The notes beneath the pieces were generated by a model. That model did not search any database. It was not told the DNA's origin and was given only the letters and a program-made list of their open reading frames with translations. Of a stretch of 64,000 nucleotides of DNA, positions 33,886 to 42,476 are shown one piece after another (position 1 is the stretch's first letter; every line of letters begins with the position of its first letter). A program made the position numbers and the translations under genes. The stretch is from Paenibacillus massiliensis subsp. panacisoli DSM 21345 (lineage in GTDB: Bacteria > Bacillota > Bacilli > Paenibacillales > Paenibacillaceae): the NCBI RefSeq assembly GCF_000426545.1, contig NZ_KE384534.1:124001-188000 (forward strand), read 5' to 3'.

Positions 33886-35292
33886 ATGAGCAAACAGCAA
33901 ATTGGTGTAATTGGACTCGCCGTAATGGGTAAGAACCTTGCCCTGAATATTGAGAGCAGAGGCTTCACAGTCTCCGTATATAACCGTTCCCGTGAGAAGA
34001 CGGATGCCCTCGTGCAGGAAGCCGCAGGCAAACAGCTGCTTCCGACCTACAGCATTGAGGAGTTCGTAGCCTCGCTGGAGGTTCCACGCAAGATTCTGAT
34101 CATGGTGCAAGCGGGACAAGGAACAGATGCTACGATTGATTCTCTGGTTCCTCATCTGGAGCCAGGCGACATCATCATTGACGGAGGTAACGCTCACTTC
34201 CCAGATACACAACGTCGTAGTAAGGATCTGGAAGCGAAGGGCTTCCGCTTCATCGGCGCAGGTGTGTCCGGTGGGGAAGAAGGAGCGCTTAAAGGACCAG
34301 CTATTATGCCAGGCGGACAGAAGAGTGCCTATGAACTGGTAGAGCCTATACTGACAGCCATCTCCGCCAAGGTGGGTGAAGATGCGTGCTCCACTTACAT
34401 TGGACCAGATGGCGCAGGCCATTATGTGAAGATGGTGCATAACGGTATTGAGTATGGAGATATGCAATTGATCGGAGAAGCTTATCATTTGCTCAAGGAT
34501 GTACTAGGTGTTAGCTCCTCCGAGCTGCATGAAATCTTCAGCGAGTGGAACAAGGGAGAGCTGGACAGCTATCTGATCGAGATTACAGCTGATATCTTCT
34601 CCAAGACAGACCCTGACACAGGCAAGCCAATGGTTGATGTGATCCTCGATTCTGCTGGTCAGAAAGGTACGGGTAAATGGACTAGCCAAAGCTCTCTGGA
34701 TCTGGGCGTCCCACTGTCCATCATTACAGAGTCAGTCTTCTCCCGCTTCATCTCTGCGTTGAAGGAAGAGCGTGTTGCAGCCAGCAAGAAGCTGAGTGGC
34801 CCGGCAACGAGCAGCTTTGATGGTGATCGTGAAGAATTCATCGAAGCCGTTCGCAAGGCACTGTATGCCAGCAAGATTGCTTCCTATGCACAAGGTTTTG
34901 CTCAGATGAGAGCAGCTTCCGACACGTATGATTGGAATCTGGACTACGGATCTATCGCTATGATCTTCCGTGGTGGATGCATCATTCGTGCTGGCTTCCT
35001 GCAGAACATCAAGGACGCGTATGACCGTGAGCCTGGGCTGAAGAACCTGTTCCTTGATCAATACTTCGGCAAGATCGTAGATGATTATCAGGATGCTTGG
35101 AGAAAAGTAATTGCGATTGCGGTTACCCGTGGTATTCCGGTTCCTGCCTTTGCTTCGGCACTTGCATACTATGATAGCTATCGAACAGAGCGTCTGCCGG
35201 CCAACCTGCTGCAGGCGCAACGCGACTACTTCGGAGCGCATACGTTCCAGCGTGTGGATAAGGAAGGTACGTTCCACCATCAATGGATGTAA
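33886..35292 (+). CDS. gnd: 6-Phosphogluconate dehydrogenase (decarboxylating)
   Basis: A 468-aa enzyme that oxidatively decarboxylates 6-phosphogluconate to ribulose-5-phosphate, yielding NADPH. The N-terminal Rossmann motif GVIGLAVMGKNLALNIE is followed by NRSREKT for cofactor binding; the catalytic signature KMVHNGIEYGDMQLI holds the active-site Lys and the adjacent His-Asn. The all-helical C-domain is complete, ending FHHQWM. It is the third gene of the operon, behind TTGGAGG, and is followed by a strong bidirectional terminator. No lactonase gene is present in the operon. Confidence 0.95.
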   Translation: MSKQQIGVIGLAVMGKNLALNIESRGFTVSVYNRSREKTDALVQEAAGKQLLPTYSIEEFVASLEVPRKILIMVQAGQGTDATIDSLVPHLEPGDIIIDGGNAHFPDTQRRSKDLEAKGFRFIGAGVSGGEEGALKGPAIMPGGQKSAYELVEPILTAISAKVGEDACSTYIGPDGAGHYVKMVHNGIEYGDMQLIGEAYHLLKDVLGVSSSELHEIFSEWNKGELDSYLIEITADIFSKTDPDTGKPMVDVILDSAGQKGTGKWTSQSSLDLGVPLSIITESVFSRFISALKEERVAASKKLSGPATSSFDGDREEFIEAVRKALYASKIASYAQGFAQMRAASDTYDWNLDYGSIAMIFRGGCIIRAGFLQNIKDAYDREPGLKNLFLDQYFGKIVDDYQDAWRKVIAIAVTRGIPVPAFASALAYYDSYRTERLPANLLQAQRDYFGAHTFQRVDKEGTFHHQWM

Positions 35293-35348
35293 TTGTTCAC
35301 CACGGCAATGAAGTAGCCAAGAAGTAGCGATTCAGTTTTGATAGAAAT

Positions 35349-35422
35349 AGCAAAAAGCACTCTGCGTAGTACGTAAATTCAAGGAATTCCTTGATCTTAC
35401 GACTAAGGGAGTGCTTTTTGCT
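35349..35422. terminator. Bidirectional terminator between gnd and the permease gene
   Basis: Perfect 14-bp arms AGCAAAAAGCACTC / GAGTGCTTTTTGCT supply a T-run on both strands. The loop contains a second perfect 16-bp palindrome, TCAAGGAATTCCTTGA (35379-35394). The right arm includes the last two bases of the convergent permease gene. Confidence 0.85.
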
Positions 35423-36383
35423 AATCTTTGATCATCCAGGGAATAGTTCTTATGTAGATAAGCTCGGCCACAAGTTCCACCATGGTCTGGGTCACAATTA
35501 CAGCTGCAGCGATCGTACCCCATTCTCCTGGTAATGCCAGAGCTAAAGGGAGTACGACCAACGAATTACGCGTGCTGGAGCTGAAGAGCAGCGCTCTTCC
35601 TGCACCCGCTTCGAGTCGGAAGCAACGAGCGATGAGACTTGCACAGATAGGCATCAGGACATGAAATAGTATATAGATTGGCAGAATCTGAAGAATGAGA
35701 TGCAGATCACCCTTCAGCTTGGGAAGCTGTGAAGCAGCTACCATAAACAGTGTTAAGGCCATAAAAGGAACGGGGAGCCATGCACTGATAGCGATGCCTC
35801 GCACTCCATTCTGTGACCTTCTAGCCCAAGTTTGAAGGAGCACAGCCAACAGACAGGGAATGACAATCAGGTACACAAAGGCCTCAATAAATGGCCCCAG
35901 TTGCATCAGACCTGACATCTGTTCTCCCAGGAAGAGGTACAGATACACTGGAAGTAGTACAATTTGAATGATGAAAAGTACAGGGGTTGCGGTCAAGATG
36001 TATACTACATTGCCTCGCCCCATTTGCGTAAACATAATAACATAGTCGATGCACGGAGCGAGTAACACCAGACATATTCCAGTTAACACGGGAACTGATT
36101 GAGTGGGAAAGCATTGTAATATGGCCCAGACCACGATCGGTACCAGTACAAAATTGGATAACAGTAGCGCAATCAGGAAACGGGGACTTGCGAATGCTTC
36201 TTTACGTTGCAGGAATGGGATCTGGGTAAACATGGAGTAGAGCAGGAGGGCAATGATCGGTGAGATCAGAGATTCCAATATGCTATTTACAGCGGGGTTG
36301 GCAAGGCCCAGGCCAACACCCAGCACCAAGGCTCCCGCATATATGGAAATCTGATGCTTTTCAAGCTGTTCTCTAGCTAACAC
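35421..36383 (-). CDS. Bile acid:sodium symporter / arsenite permease-family protein
   Basis: A 320-aa integral membrane protein with about ten hydrophobic segments, of the BASS/ACR3 fold: the LAPCIDYVIMFTQMGRGN segment in the middle and SSSTRNSLVVLPLALALP near the end match the discontinuous-helix signatures of this superfamily. I choose GTG 36383: GGGAGG lies 9 bp upstream, and an extended -10 promoter overlaps the alternative upstream ATG at 36413. Arsenite or organic-anion efflux is possible; no arsR or arsC is adjacent, so the substrate is open. Confidence 0.8.
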   Translation of the reverse strand: MLAREQLEKHQISIYAGALVLGVGLGLANPAVNSILESLISPIIALLLYSMFTQIPFLQRKEAFASPRFLIALLLSNFVLVPIVVWAILQCFPTQSVPVLTGICLVLLAPCIDYVIMFTQMGRGNVVYILTATPVLFIIQIVLLPVYLYLFLGEQMSGLMQLGPFIEAFVYLIVIPCLLAVLLQTWARRSQNGVRGIAISAWLPVPFMALTLFMVAASQLPKLKGDLHLILQILPIYILFHVLMPICASLIARCFRLEAGAGRALLFSSSTRNSLVVLPLALALPGEWGTIAAAVIVTQTMVELVAELIYIRTIPWMIKD

Positions 36384-36411
36384 AGTAGTAGTCCTCCCTT
36401 CTTCTGGAATC

Positions 36412-36420
36412 ATTATAGCA
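36412..36420 (-). promoter_or_regulatory. Extended -10 promoter of the permease gene
   Basis: On the minus strand TGC-TATAAT forms an extended -10 element about 30 bp before the GTG start. No good -35 is visible. Confidence 0.6.
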
Positions 36421-36481
36421 TGTTGACCAAGAAGGAGGGAGGAACGGAGTTAATCACCTATATTCACGTATTTGGACAAAA

Positions 36482-36495
36482 TGAACACGTTTTCA
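36482..36495. promoter_or_regulatory. cre-like site
   Basis: TGAACACGTTTTCA matches the catabolite-response consensus TGWAANCGNTNWCA with one mismatch and sits within a 9-bp inverted repeat (CAAAATGAA / TTCATTTTG, 36477-36500). It lies about 65 bp upstream of the permease promoter. Confidence 0.35.
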
Positions 36496-36580
36496 TTTTG
36501 GAGATCATAGGCTCCCAACCATTCTGGCTCTGCCGGATAGCTGTGACTGTATGACTCCATAGTCCTAACTCAAAGCACTT

Positions 36581-36645
36581 ACTCAACGCTCTGACTCAAC
36601 GCTCTGACTCAACGCTCTGACTCAACGCTCTGACTCAACGCTCTA
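36581..36645. repeat. Five tandem copies of a 13-bp unit
   Basis: ACTCAACGCTCTG is repeated four times exactly and a fifth time with a final A. It lies between the pectate lyase stop and the permease promoter. The 36421-36721 gap holds no gene apart from this repeat and the cre-like site. Confidence 0.95.
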
Positions 36646-36721
36646 ACTGTTTGTTGTAACTACCAATATTGATTTGTAAATCTACATTCTGTGCCTTGCA
36701 TTGCTGGGCTGTACTTTGGAG

Positions 36722-37897
36722 TTAAGGCAGAGGCTTGGAGAGAGTGTAGTAGCCGCTGTCGGATGCGAGCTGCAGCAGGTTGCGCGCATATGCGCCTGCC
36801 CAAGCATATCCATGACGGCGCTCTTCACTGATTTGCAGAATATCGTAATATTTCTGACCGTCCCGATCTGCGAAGAAATGTTTGTTGTCATCTACATTAT
36901 AAAAGCGATACCATATGACGCTGGAGGGATCATTTACGAAATAATCTGGGCCCCTGCGTACATATTGGGTGCCGTCAACACGCACACTATCGTACCATTT
37001 AAGCGCGGCTTGAGCGGCTTGCCGAATTTCTGGTGTCTGCGGTCTGGACATGAGGAAGGCCACGATACCTACGGATTCACCACCTGATTTGGACGGCAAT
37101 TCATAAGCACGCCCTGCAACCGGAGCAAAAGTAACCGGATCATGCTGTGCGCACCATACCGTCCGTACTCCATTGTTGACAATCTGTGATTTTAGAATGT
37201 AATCCACGCCTTTATTCAAGGCCGTATTCAGATTGTTGCGCTGGGTGCTGGTGAGCAGGTTGTTATTGCTAAAGTCTCCCCTGCGGTTAACTATGTCATC
37301 AATGAGCACCATTACGCGAACCATGGCATCATCATTGAAGGTCACAGCATCAGAATAGTTGCCACGCTTCGGAAAGACTTGTGGGAATCCACCAGATGAA
37401 TATTGCATACCGATAATGAAATCCACGGCTTTGCGCATGCTTGTTCTATACGCTTCATTGCCTGTCTGATTGTACATGTAGGCCAAGAAACGGATTTCTG
37501 CTACAGTGGCCTTGTTGTCAATTGTTCCAAGCTCGACCCCAGAGGCCACCCAACCTGACTTGGCTTCAGAGCCATTCCACGGCTTTTTGTATTGATCCAG
37601 CATATCCTTGTAGAACCCACCATGAGGCATTTGCCAGGTCAAGATATTGTTGGCTAATGTGGTATCGGTGCTCAGATTGCCACTTATAAAATTACTAATA
37701 TCTCTGTGCTTATTCAACAAACTGTCGGTGTTTATAGAAGCAAGTGAGAGATCTGTGGCCGCAATGGTGGTCTCGCTAGGGGATGTCTGCCCAGCCAAGG
37801 AAGCATCAGCCGAGATGACACCAACAGGGAGTGTTCCCAAGATTAATCCAGCCGTAAGGCATGGCAGCATGAACTTTTTGAACGAATGATTCGACAT
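36722..37897 (-). CDS. pelA: Secreted pectate lyase, PL10 family
   Basis: A 391-aa pectate lyase that cleaves polygalacturonate by beta-elimination with Ca2+. A signal peptide (residues 1 to about 32, ending SADA-S) directs export. The mature protein shows the alpha/alpha-toroid text of PL10: ILTWQMPHGGFYKD, NKATVAEIRFLAYMY, QYSSGGFPQVFP and the WYRFYNVDDNKHFFADRDG block. PL10 enzymes are often modular, but this one has only the catalytic domain. It is secreted and monocistronic, and would feed oligogalacturonides to the cytoplasmic pectin enzymes at the start of the window. A perfect cre site 160 bp upstream indicates CcpA control. Confidence 0.92.
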   Translation of the reverse strand: MSNHSFKKFMLPCLTAGLILGTLPVGVISADASLAGQTSPSETTIAATDLSLASINTDSLLNKHRDISNFISGNLSTDTTLANNILTWQMPHGGFYKDMLDQYKKPWNGSEAKSGWVASGVELGTIDNKATVAEIRFLAYMYNQTGNEAYRTSMRKAVDFIIGMQYSSGGFPQVFPKRGNYSDAVTFNDDAMVRVMVLIDDIVNRRGDFSNNNLLTSTQRNNLNTALNKGVDYILKSQIVNNGVRTVWCAQHDPVTFAPVAGRAYELPSKSGGESVGIVAFLMSRPQTPEIRQAAQAALKWYDSVRVDGTQYVRRGPDYFVNDPSSVIWYRFYNVDDNKHFFADRDGQKYYDILQISEERRHGYAWAGAYARNLLQLASDSGYYTLSKPLP

Positions 37898-37974
37898 AAA
37901 GTACCTCCTGCTACAAGTATTTTGGAAGTCTCAAGCGTGGATGATACTAACGAACAGACATCCATGGAACAATG

Positions 37975-38004
37975 GTTCCTGGTTCAGTAGTTCCTGGTTC
38001 AGTA
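37975..38004. repeat. 15-bp tandem direct repeat in the pelA leader
   Basis: GTTCCTGGTTCAGTA occurs twice in succession and a third partial copy (GTTCAAC) follows. It lies between the cre site and the pelA start and may be part of the leader RNA or an activator site. Confidence 0.7.
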
Positions 38005-38056
38005 GTTCAACTAACTTTTATGACTCAATTAAATCAAAGAGTTTAATCAGTTAAAA

Positions 38057-38070
38057 TGTAAGCGATTACA
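38057..38070. promoter_or_regulatory. cre site (CcpA) upstream of pelA
   Basis: TGTAAGCGATTACA matches the catabolite-response element consensus TGTAANCGNTNACA in full. It lies 160 bp upstream of pelA in the probable promoter region. The rest of the 37898-38653 gap shows only the fru promoter. Confidence 0.75.
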
Positions 38071-38397
38071 AATGTGACTAAAAAATAAAACGCTCAGTCC
38101 CTCCTCTCCATGAGAAAACATTAAATGAATTAAAGTTTTCAATGAATGGAAAAAACAACCACGCCACAACGCTTATAATGTACCTTCTTATGAGCATTTT
38201 TGTCAAGTAACTATTTGGATGAATGACAACAAATTAAGAATTTATTACCATAATATATGCGCAAAATTTAAGCTTTGAGGCTGCTTTTTTTACAGATCAC
38301 CTATGCTTCTGGGAACATATGGTGGATATATGCTGTTTGGTGCTCGTTTGTGACTGTTTTGTGGAATAATATGCTCGATTAAATCTAAAAATAGCTA

Positions 38398-38426
38398 TTT
38401 ACTTTTGATGTAACCGCTATTATAAT
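38398..38426 (+). promoter_or_regulatory. Promoter of the fructose operon with candidate FruR site
   Basis: TTTACT - 17 bp - TATAAT lies 228 bp upstream of fruR. Directly downstream, AAATGAGCA and AAATGATCA recur around position 38430-38458, a possible operator for the DeoR-type FruR. Confidence 0.6.
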
Positions 38427-38653
38427 CACAAATGAGCACAAAGAATCATAAATGATCATTTTATCGAGAAGCTCTTATTGCAATGTTGATGGGTGTCCTT
38501 TACAGAACGAATGGCGATGAAATGGTCGTAAAATGAAGAAGCTATTCGGGTTGTAAATGTATGAAGAACAGGGCGGAAGACACATTCTAAGACTCTAAAG
38601 GAATTTAGCAGCCTGCATAGGAGTGCTTTTCGACCGAATCGGGGTGGTCCTAG

Positions 38654-39418
38654 ATGTTGTATGAGGAAGAAAGGAAGCCAAGACTGCTTCAATATATTCA
38701 ACAAAACCAGCGGGCATCCGTACAGGTGCTAAGCGAGGTGTTTCAGGTCTCTGAGTCTACGATCCGCCGAGATCTGAAGGAGCTTGAAGAAGCTCAGCTT
38801 CTTAAGCGAACTCATGGTGGAGCAGTATCCCTGGAGAGTGCGAACATCGAGCCCGCCATCATTGATAAGGAAGACTTATTCCGTGAGGAAAAGGCCGCTA
38901 TTGCTCGTGAAGCCGCGGAGCTCATTCGACCCGGTGATACTTTGCTGCTCGATGCGGGCACGACTACGCTCCATTTGGCCCGCGAAATTCGCCGGATGTC
39001 AGATATCCGTGTGGTGACCAATTCCTTGCTAGTGTTGAATGAGCTTAAGGATTGTCGAGACATTGAGGTATCGCTGACGGGTGGGATGCTTCGCCCGGAG
39101 ACACAGGCTTTTGTCGGCCCCATCACCGAGGCTGCGCTGGATATGATCCGAGTAGACAAAGCCTTCATTGCTATGAATGGTATTGATGCACGGGCGGGGC
39201 TGACGACACCCAATATGGTCGAGGCAGCGGCGAAGCGCAAGATGATGGATATTGCGAATGAGGTCGTGTTATTAGCAGATCATAGTAAGTTTGGCAAAGT
39301 GGCCTTCGCCAAGGTAGCTGAGCTAAGTCAGGTGCATCACGGTATTTTCGACAAAGAGGTGCCGGAGAACAGTATTCTTGCCATGCGAAAGCTAGGCATT
39401 GTGGTAACCATCGTATGA
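38654..39418 (+). CDS. fruR: DeoR-family repressor of the fructose operon
   Basis: A 254-aa regulator. The N-terminal winged helix-turn-helix spans residues 5-57 (RASVQVLSEVFQVSESTIRRDLKELE, the DeoR signature, followed by RTHGGA). The C-terminal sugar-phosphate sensor domain carries LLDAGTTTLHLAR, VTNSLLVLNEL and the NGIDARAGLTTP loop. In relatives fructose-1-phosphate relieves repression. It is the first gene of fruR-fruK-fruA-IIA, so it regulates its own operon. ATG follows GGGGTGG by 7 bp. Confidence 0.9.
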   Translation: MLYEEERKPRLLQYIQQNQRASVQVLSEVFQVSESTIRRDLKELEEAQLLKRTHGGAVSLESANIEPAIIDKEDLFREEKAAIAREAAELIRPGDTLLLDAGTTTLHLAREIRRMSDIRVVTNSLLVLNELKDCRDIEVSLTGGMLRPETQAFVGPITEAALDMIRVDKAFIAMNGIDARAGLTTPNMVEAAAKRKMMDIANEVVLLADHSKFGKVAFAKVAELSQVHHGIFDKEVPENSILAMRKLGIVVTIV

Positions 39419-39428
39419 TGCTTTGTGC

Positions 39429-39475
39429 AAGGTAGGAGATTACAGAGCTTTGAAGGTAGGAGATTATAGAGCTTT
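39429..39475 (+). repeat. 23-bp near-identical tandem repeat between fruR and fruK
   Basis: Two copies of AAGGTAGGAGATTA-Y-AGAGCTTT lie 24 bp apart, differing at one base. Each contains GGAG, so the duplication produces spare Shine-Dalgarno-like sequence before fruK. Confidence 0.8.
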
Positions 39476-39495
39476 TTGGAAAGGAGTCAGCACAG

Positions 39496-40452
39496 GTGAA
39501 GAACAAAGTCCTAACCGTGACCTTGAATCCTGCACTTGACAAGACGGTTACACTGCCGGGGTTTCAGGTCGGCGGACTGAATCGTATTGAGGAGATGCGA
39601 GTAGACGCAGGGGGCAAAGGCATAAATGTAGCCAAAGTGCTGAAGAGCTTCAATGAACCTGTTGTGGCTACAGGCTTTGCAGGAGGATATGCAGGTACTC
39701 AGCTCCTGGATCGACTTCAGGTCATGAGGATAGAGCAGGCTTTTGTGAAGGTAGAGGGAGAGACTCGCACCAATCTGAAGATCGTGGATTCCGAGAGCAA
39801 GGTGACCACGGAAGTGAATGAACGTGGAAACGGTATTACGGTGGAGGAAGCAAGCACCTTCCATACTCAGCTTGAGCGTCTATTAGGAGAGGTTGGGGTG
39901 CTTGTACTTGGAGGAAGTCTACAGCCAGGCATGCCTGAGGATACCTATAGACAGATTGGTGAGCTGGCCAAGTCAAAGGGAGTCAAGACGATTCTGGATG
40001 CTGACGGCGAAGCCTTCAAGCAGGGGCTACAAGCCATACCGTTCGCTGTCAAGCCGAATATCCACGAGCTGGAGCAGCTGGTAGGCAAGCCGCTTGATTC
40101 CGATGATGCTGTTGTTCAAGCCTGCCAAAGTCTACTGGAGCAGGGGATTGAGTGGGTCGTGGTGTCAATGGGTGGTGATGGATCTATTCTGGTAAGTGCT
40201 GATGAAGTGATCCGAGCCCGCCCCTTCCCGATTGTGCCTCAGAGTACGGTCGGAGCAGGAGATTCAATGGTAGCTGCCATCTCGGCTTGTCTGCTGCATA
40301 ATCGCTCATTGCTTACGACAGCCAGATGGGCGACAGCAGCAGGAAGTATTACTGCTTCCAAGCCAGGTACAGAGGTGTGTACCTTGGCAGAAGTGGAGTC
40401 CCATCTGGAAGCGGTTGATATTCAAGTAATTCATAATGCGAAAAAAGGGTGA
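39496..40452 (+). CDS. fruK: 1-Phosphofructokinase
   Basis: A 318-aa PfkB-family kinase converting fructose-1-phosphate to fructose-1,6-bisphosphate with ATP. It opens with VTLNPALDKTV and has the substrate motif AGGKGINVAKVL, then VLGGSLQPGMP and the anion-hole / catalytic motif GAGDSMVA near residue 254. Start GTG 39496 lies 9 bp after AAGGAG. It precedes the fructose PTS permease by 7 bp. A decayed copy of its 3' part is found at 46957-47045. Confidence 0.93.
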   Translation: MKNKVLTVTLNPALDKTVTLPGFQVGGLNRIEEMRVDAGGKGINVAKVLKSFNEPVVATGFAGGYAGTQLLDRLQVMRIEQAFVKVEGETRTNLKIVDSESKVTTEVNERGNGITVEEASTFHTQLERLLGEVGVLVLGGSLQPGMPEDTYRQIGELAKSKGVKTILDADGEAFKQGLQAIPFAVKPNIHELEQLVGKPLDSDDAVVQACQSLLEQGIEWVVVSMGGDGSILVSADEVIRARPFPIVPQSTVGAGDSMVAAISACLLHNRSLLTTARWATAAGSITASKPGTEVCTLAEVESHLEAVDIQVIHNAKKG

Positions 40453-40459
40453 ATGAATA

Positions 40460-41833
40460 ATGAAAAAGCTGTTAGCTGTTACGGCCTGTCCAACGGGTAT
40501 TGCCCATACGTATATGGCTGCTGAATCCATTCAGAAGGCTGCCAATGAGAAAAATGTCCAAATTAAAGTAGAGACACGTGGTGCGGTCGGCGTAGAGAAC
40601 GGACTTACTCCTGAAGAGATTGCTGAAGCACATGCCATCATTATTGCCGCAGATACCGATGTAGATGAAAGTCGCTTCGAAGGCAAGCCTGTCGTCAAAG
40701 TGCCTGTAGCACAAGGGATCAAGATTCCAGGAGAATTGATTGAGCAAGCTCTCGCCAAGGAAGCCACTGCACCTGTAGCCTCCTCGTCTGCTGGTACGGA
40801 GAAAAGCTCTGCAGAGACCAAAACATCATCTGGCAACAGCATTTATAAGAACCTTATGAACGGTGTATCCAACATGCTTCCGCTCGTAGTGGCAGGTGGA
40901 CTTATCATTGCCCTGTCCTTCCTGTGGGGAATTAATCCTCCAGAAGGCAGCCTGGGCGCATCCCTTGGGGCGATTGGTGGCGCGGCCATGGGCCTGATGA
41001 TCCCAATCCTCGCTGGTTTTATTGCTTTCTCGATTGCAGGTAAATCAGGTCTTGCACCAGGATTAGTTGGTGGCGTGATGGCGGGTTCGCTAGGTGCTGG
41101 CTTCCTCGGTGGTATTATTGCCGGTTTCCTGGCAGGCTACGTCGTGAAATTCCTGATCAAGGTAATCAAGCTTCCTAAGTCCTTCGAGGGCTTGAAGCCA
41201 ATTCTATTGATACCACTGCTGTCCGTACTGATCGTAGGTCTGTTGATGCATTATGTAATCGGTACACCATTGGCTGCGCTCATGGGAGCGTTGACAAGCT
41301 GGCTGCAATCCATGGGTTCTGTCAACGCTGTTCTGCTGGGTGCCGTGCTTGGTGCGATGATGGCTATTGATATGGGTGGTCCATTCAACAAGACGGCTTA
41401 TACGTTCGCTGTAGGTCTGCTGGGGAGTGGTGTATTCGGCCCAATGGCAGCAGTTATGGCAGCTGGTATGACTCCTCCACTGGGCATCTGGCTGGCAACG
41501 GTAATGGCACCTAAGAAATTTACGACAGAAGAGCGTGGCGCTGGTAAAGTTGCGGGCTTCCTCGGATTGTCCTTTATCACGGAAGGCGCTATTCCATTCG
41601 GTGCGGCTGATCCGCTTCGTATGATTCCAGCATTCATGGTGGGTTCAGGAGTTGCTGGTGCCCTGTCCATGGCCTTCGGTGCTGCACTTCGTGCGCCACA
41701 TGGCGGGATCTTCGTCATGGCGATTCCGAATGCAATCACAAATGTATTGCTGTATGCACTAGCCATTGTTATCGGTACTGTAGTAACTGCCGTGCTTGTA
41801 AATATCCTGAAACGGAATAAAATTACGGTCTAA
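40460..41833 (+). CDS. fruA: Fructose-specific PTS enzyme IIBC
   Basis: A 457-aa membrane transporter that imports and phosphorylates fructose to fructose-1-phosphate. The IIB domain (1-100) begins KKLLAVTACPTGIAHTYMAA with phospho-cysteine C10. A Ser/Ala-rich linker (about 101-122) joins it to the IIC domain with eight to nine membrane segments, including the conserved GGPFNKTAYTFAVG and TEGAIPFGAADPLR segments. The IIA domain, often fused in FruA, is a separate gene 46 bp downstream. Confidence 0.93.
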   Translation: MKKLLAVTACPTGIAHTYMAAESIQKAANEKNVQIKVETRGAVGVENGLTPEEIAEAHAIIIAADTDVDESRFEGKPVVKVPVAQGIKIPGELIEQALAKEATAPVASSSAGTEKSSAETKTSSGNSIYKNLMNGVSNMLPLVVAGGLIIALSFLWGINPPEGSLGASLGAIGGAAMGLMIPILAGFIAFSIAGKSGLAPGLVGGVMAGSLGAGFLGGIIAGFLAGYVVKFLIKVIKLPKSFEGLKPILLIPLLSVLIVGLLMHYVIGTPLAALMGALTSWLQSMGSVNAVLLGAVLGAMMAIDMGGPFNKTAYTFAVGLLGSGVFGPMAAVMAAGMTPPLGIWLATVMAPKKFTTEERGAGKVAGFLGLSFITEGAIPFGAADPLRMIPAFMVGSGVAGALSMAFGAALRAPHGGIFVMAIPNAITNVLLYALAIVIGTVVTAVLVNILKRNKITV

Positions 41834-41879
41834 CAGCTCATAATGATCCACAGGAAATGATTTAAAGGAGATGACATAC

Positions 41880-42332
41880 ATGAATATACATGATTTGTTG
41901 ACTGAGGAGACCATCTTTCTGCCACTGGAATCTGGCAGCAAGGAGGACGTAATCCGCCGGATGGTGGAGGGGCTCCAAAAAACTGGCGCAGTAACGGATG
42001 CTGAGAGCTACGTACAGGCTGTCCTGACTCGTGAGCAATCCAGCTCCACAGGTATCGGGTTCGGTGTAGCTATTCCACACGGTAAATCCTCTGGAGTAGC
42101 CCGTGCAGGTCTGGCCTTCGCAAGAATGGCAGAACCAACGGAATGGGAGTCTTTGGATGATCAGCCTGTATCTATCGTGTTCTTGATCGCAGTTCCGGCA
42201 GAAAATGTAGGAAACGAGCATTTGCAGATTCTCGTCGCTCTGTCCCGCAAGCTGATTCATGAAGAATTCCGCAACAGCCTTCTGCAGGCGAAGACTCCTG
42301 CTGAGGTGACTGAGGTGCTCAAGAGCATCTAA
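41880..42332 (+). CDS. Fructose PTS enzyme IIA
   Basis: A 150-aa IIA domain of the fructose/mannitol type that passes phosphate from HPr to the IIB cysteine. The phospho-histidine is H67 in FGVAIPHGKS. The end is normal (TEVLKSI). ATG 41880 is chosen because AAGGAG lies 9 bp upstream, whereas the in-frame ATG at 41871 directly abuts that site. It is the last gene of the fru operon before a terminator. Confidence 0.92.
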   Translation: MNIHDLLTEETIFLPLESGSKEDVIRRMVEGLQKTGAVTDAESYVQAVLTREQSSSTGIGFGVAIPHGKSSGVARAGLAFARMAEPTEWESLDDQPVSIVFLIAVPAENVGNEHLQILVALSRKLIHEEFRNSLLQAKTPAEVTEVLKSI

Positions 42333-42432
42333 TGCAGCATGGATGAACTGAGCATACGGTAATGGCTACTGTAGCGAACAGTTCAGTAAATTGAGGGTAT
42401 TATGACCTCCACAAGAATAGAAGGATAAGGTA

Positions 42433-42471
42433 GTCGTCTTAAGCAAGATTTCGCTTAAGGCGGCTTTTTTT
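42433..42471 (+). terminator. Terminator of the fructose operon
   Basis: GTCGTCTTAAGC pairs with GCTTAAGGCGGC through two G-T pairs, followed by seven T residues. Confidence 0.85.
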
Positions 42472-42476
42472 CGTTT

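Noticed and set aside
33184..34488. A 434-codon minus-strand frame opposite tal and gnd
   Set aside because: It lies fully antisense to two well-identified enzymes; its product is rich in Cys/His without pattern.
36581..36645. Possible CRISPR array
   Set aside because: The 13-bp units are contiguous with no spacers and no cas genes are nearby; it is a simple tandem repeat.
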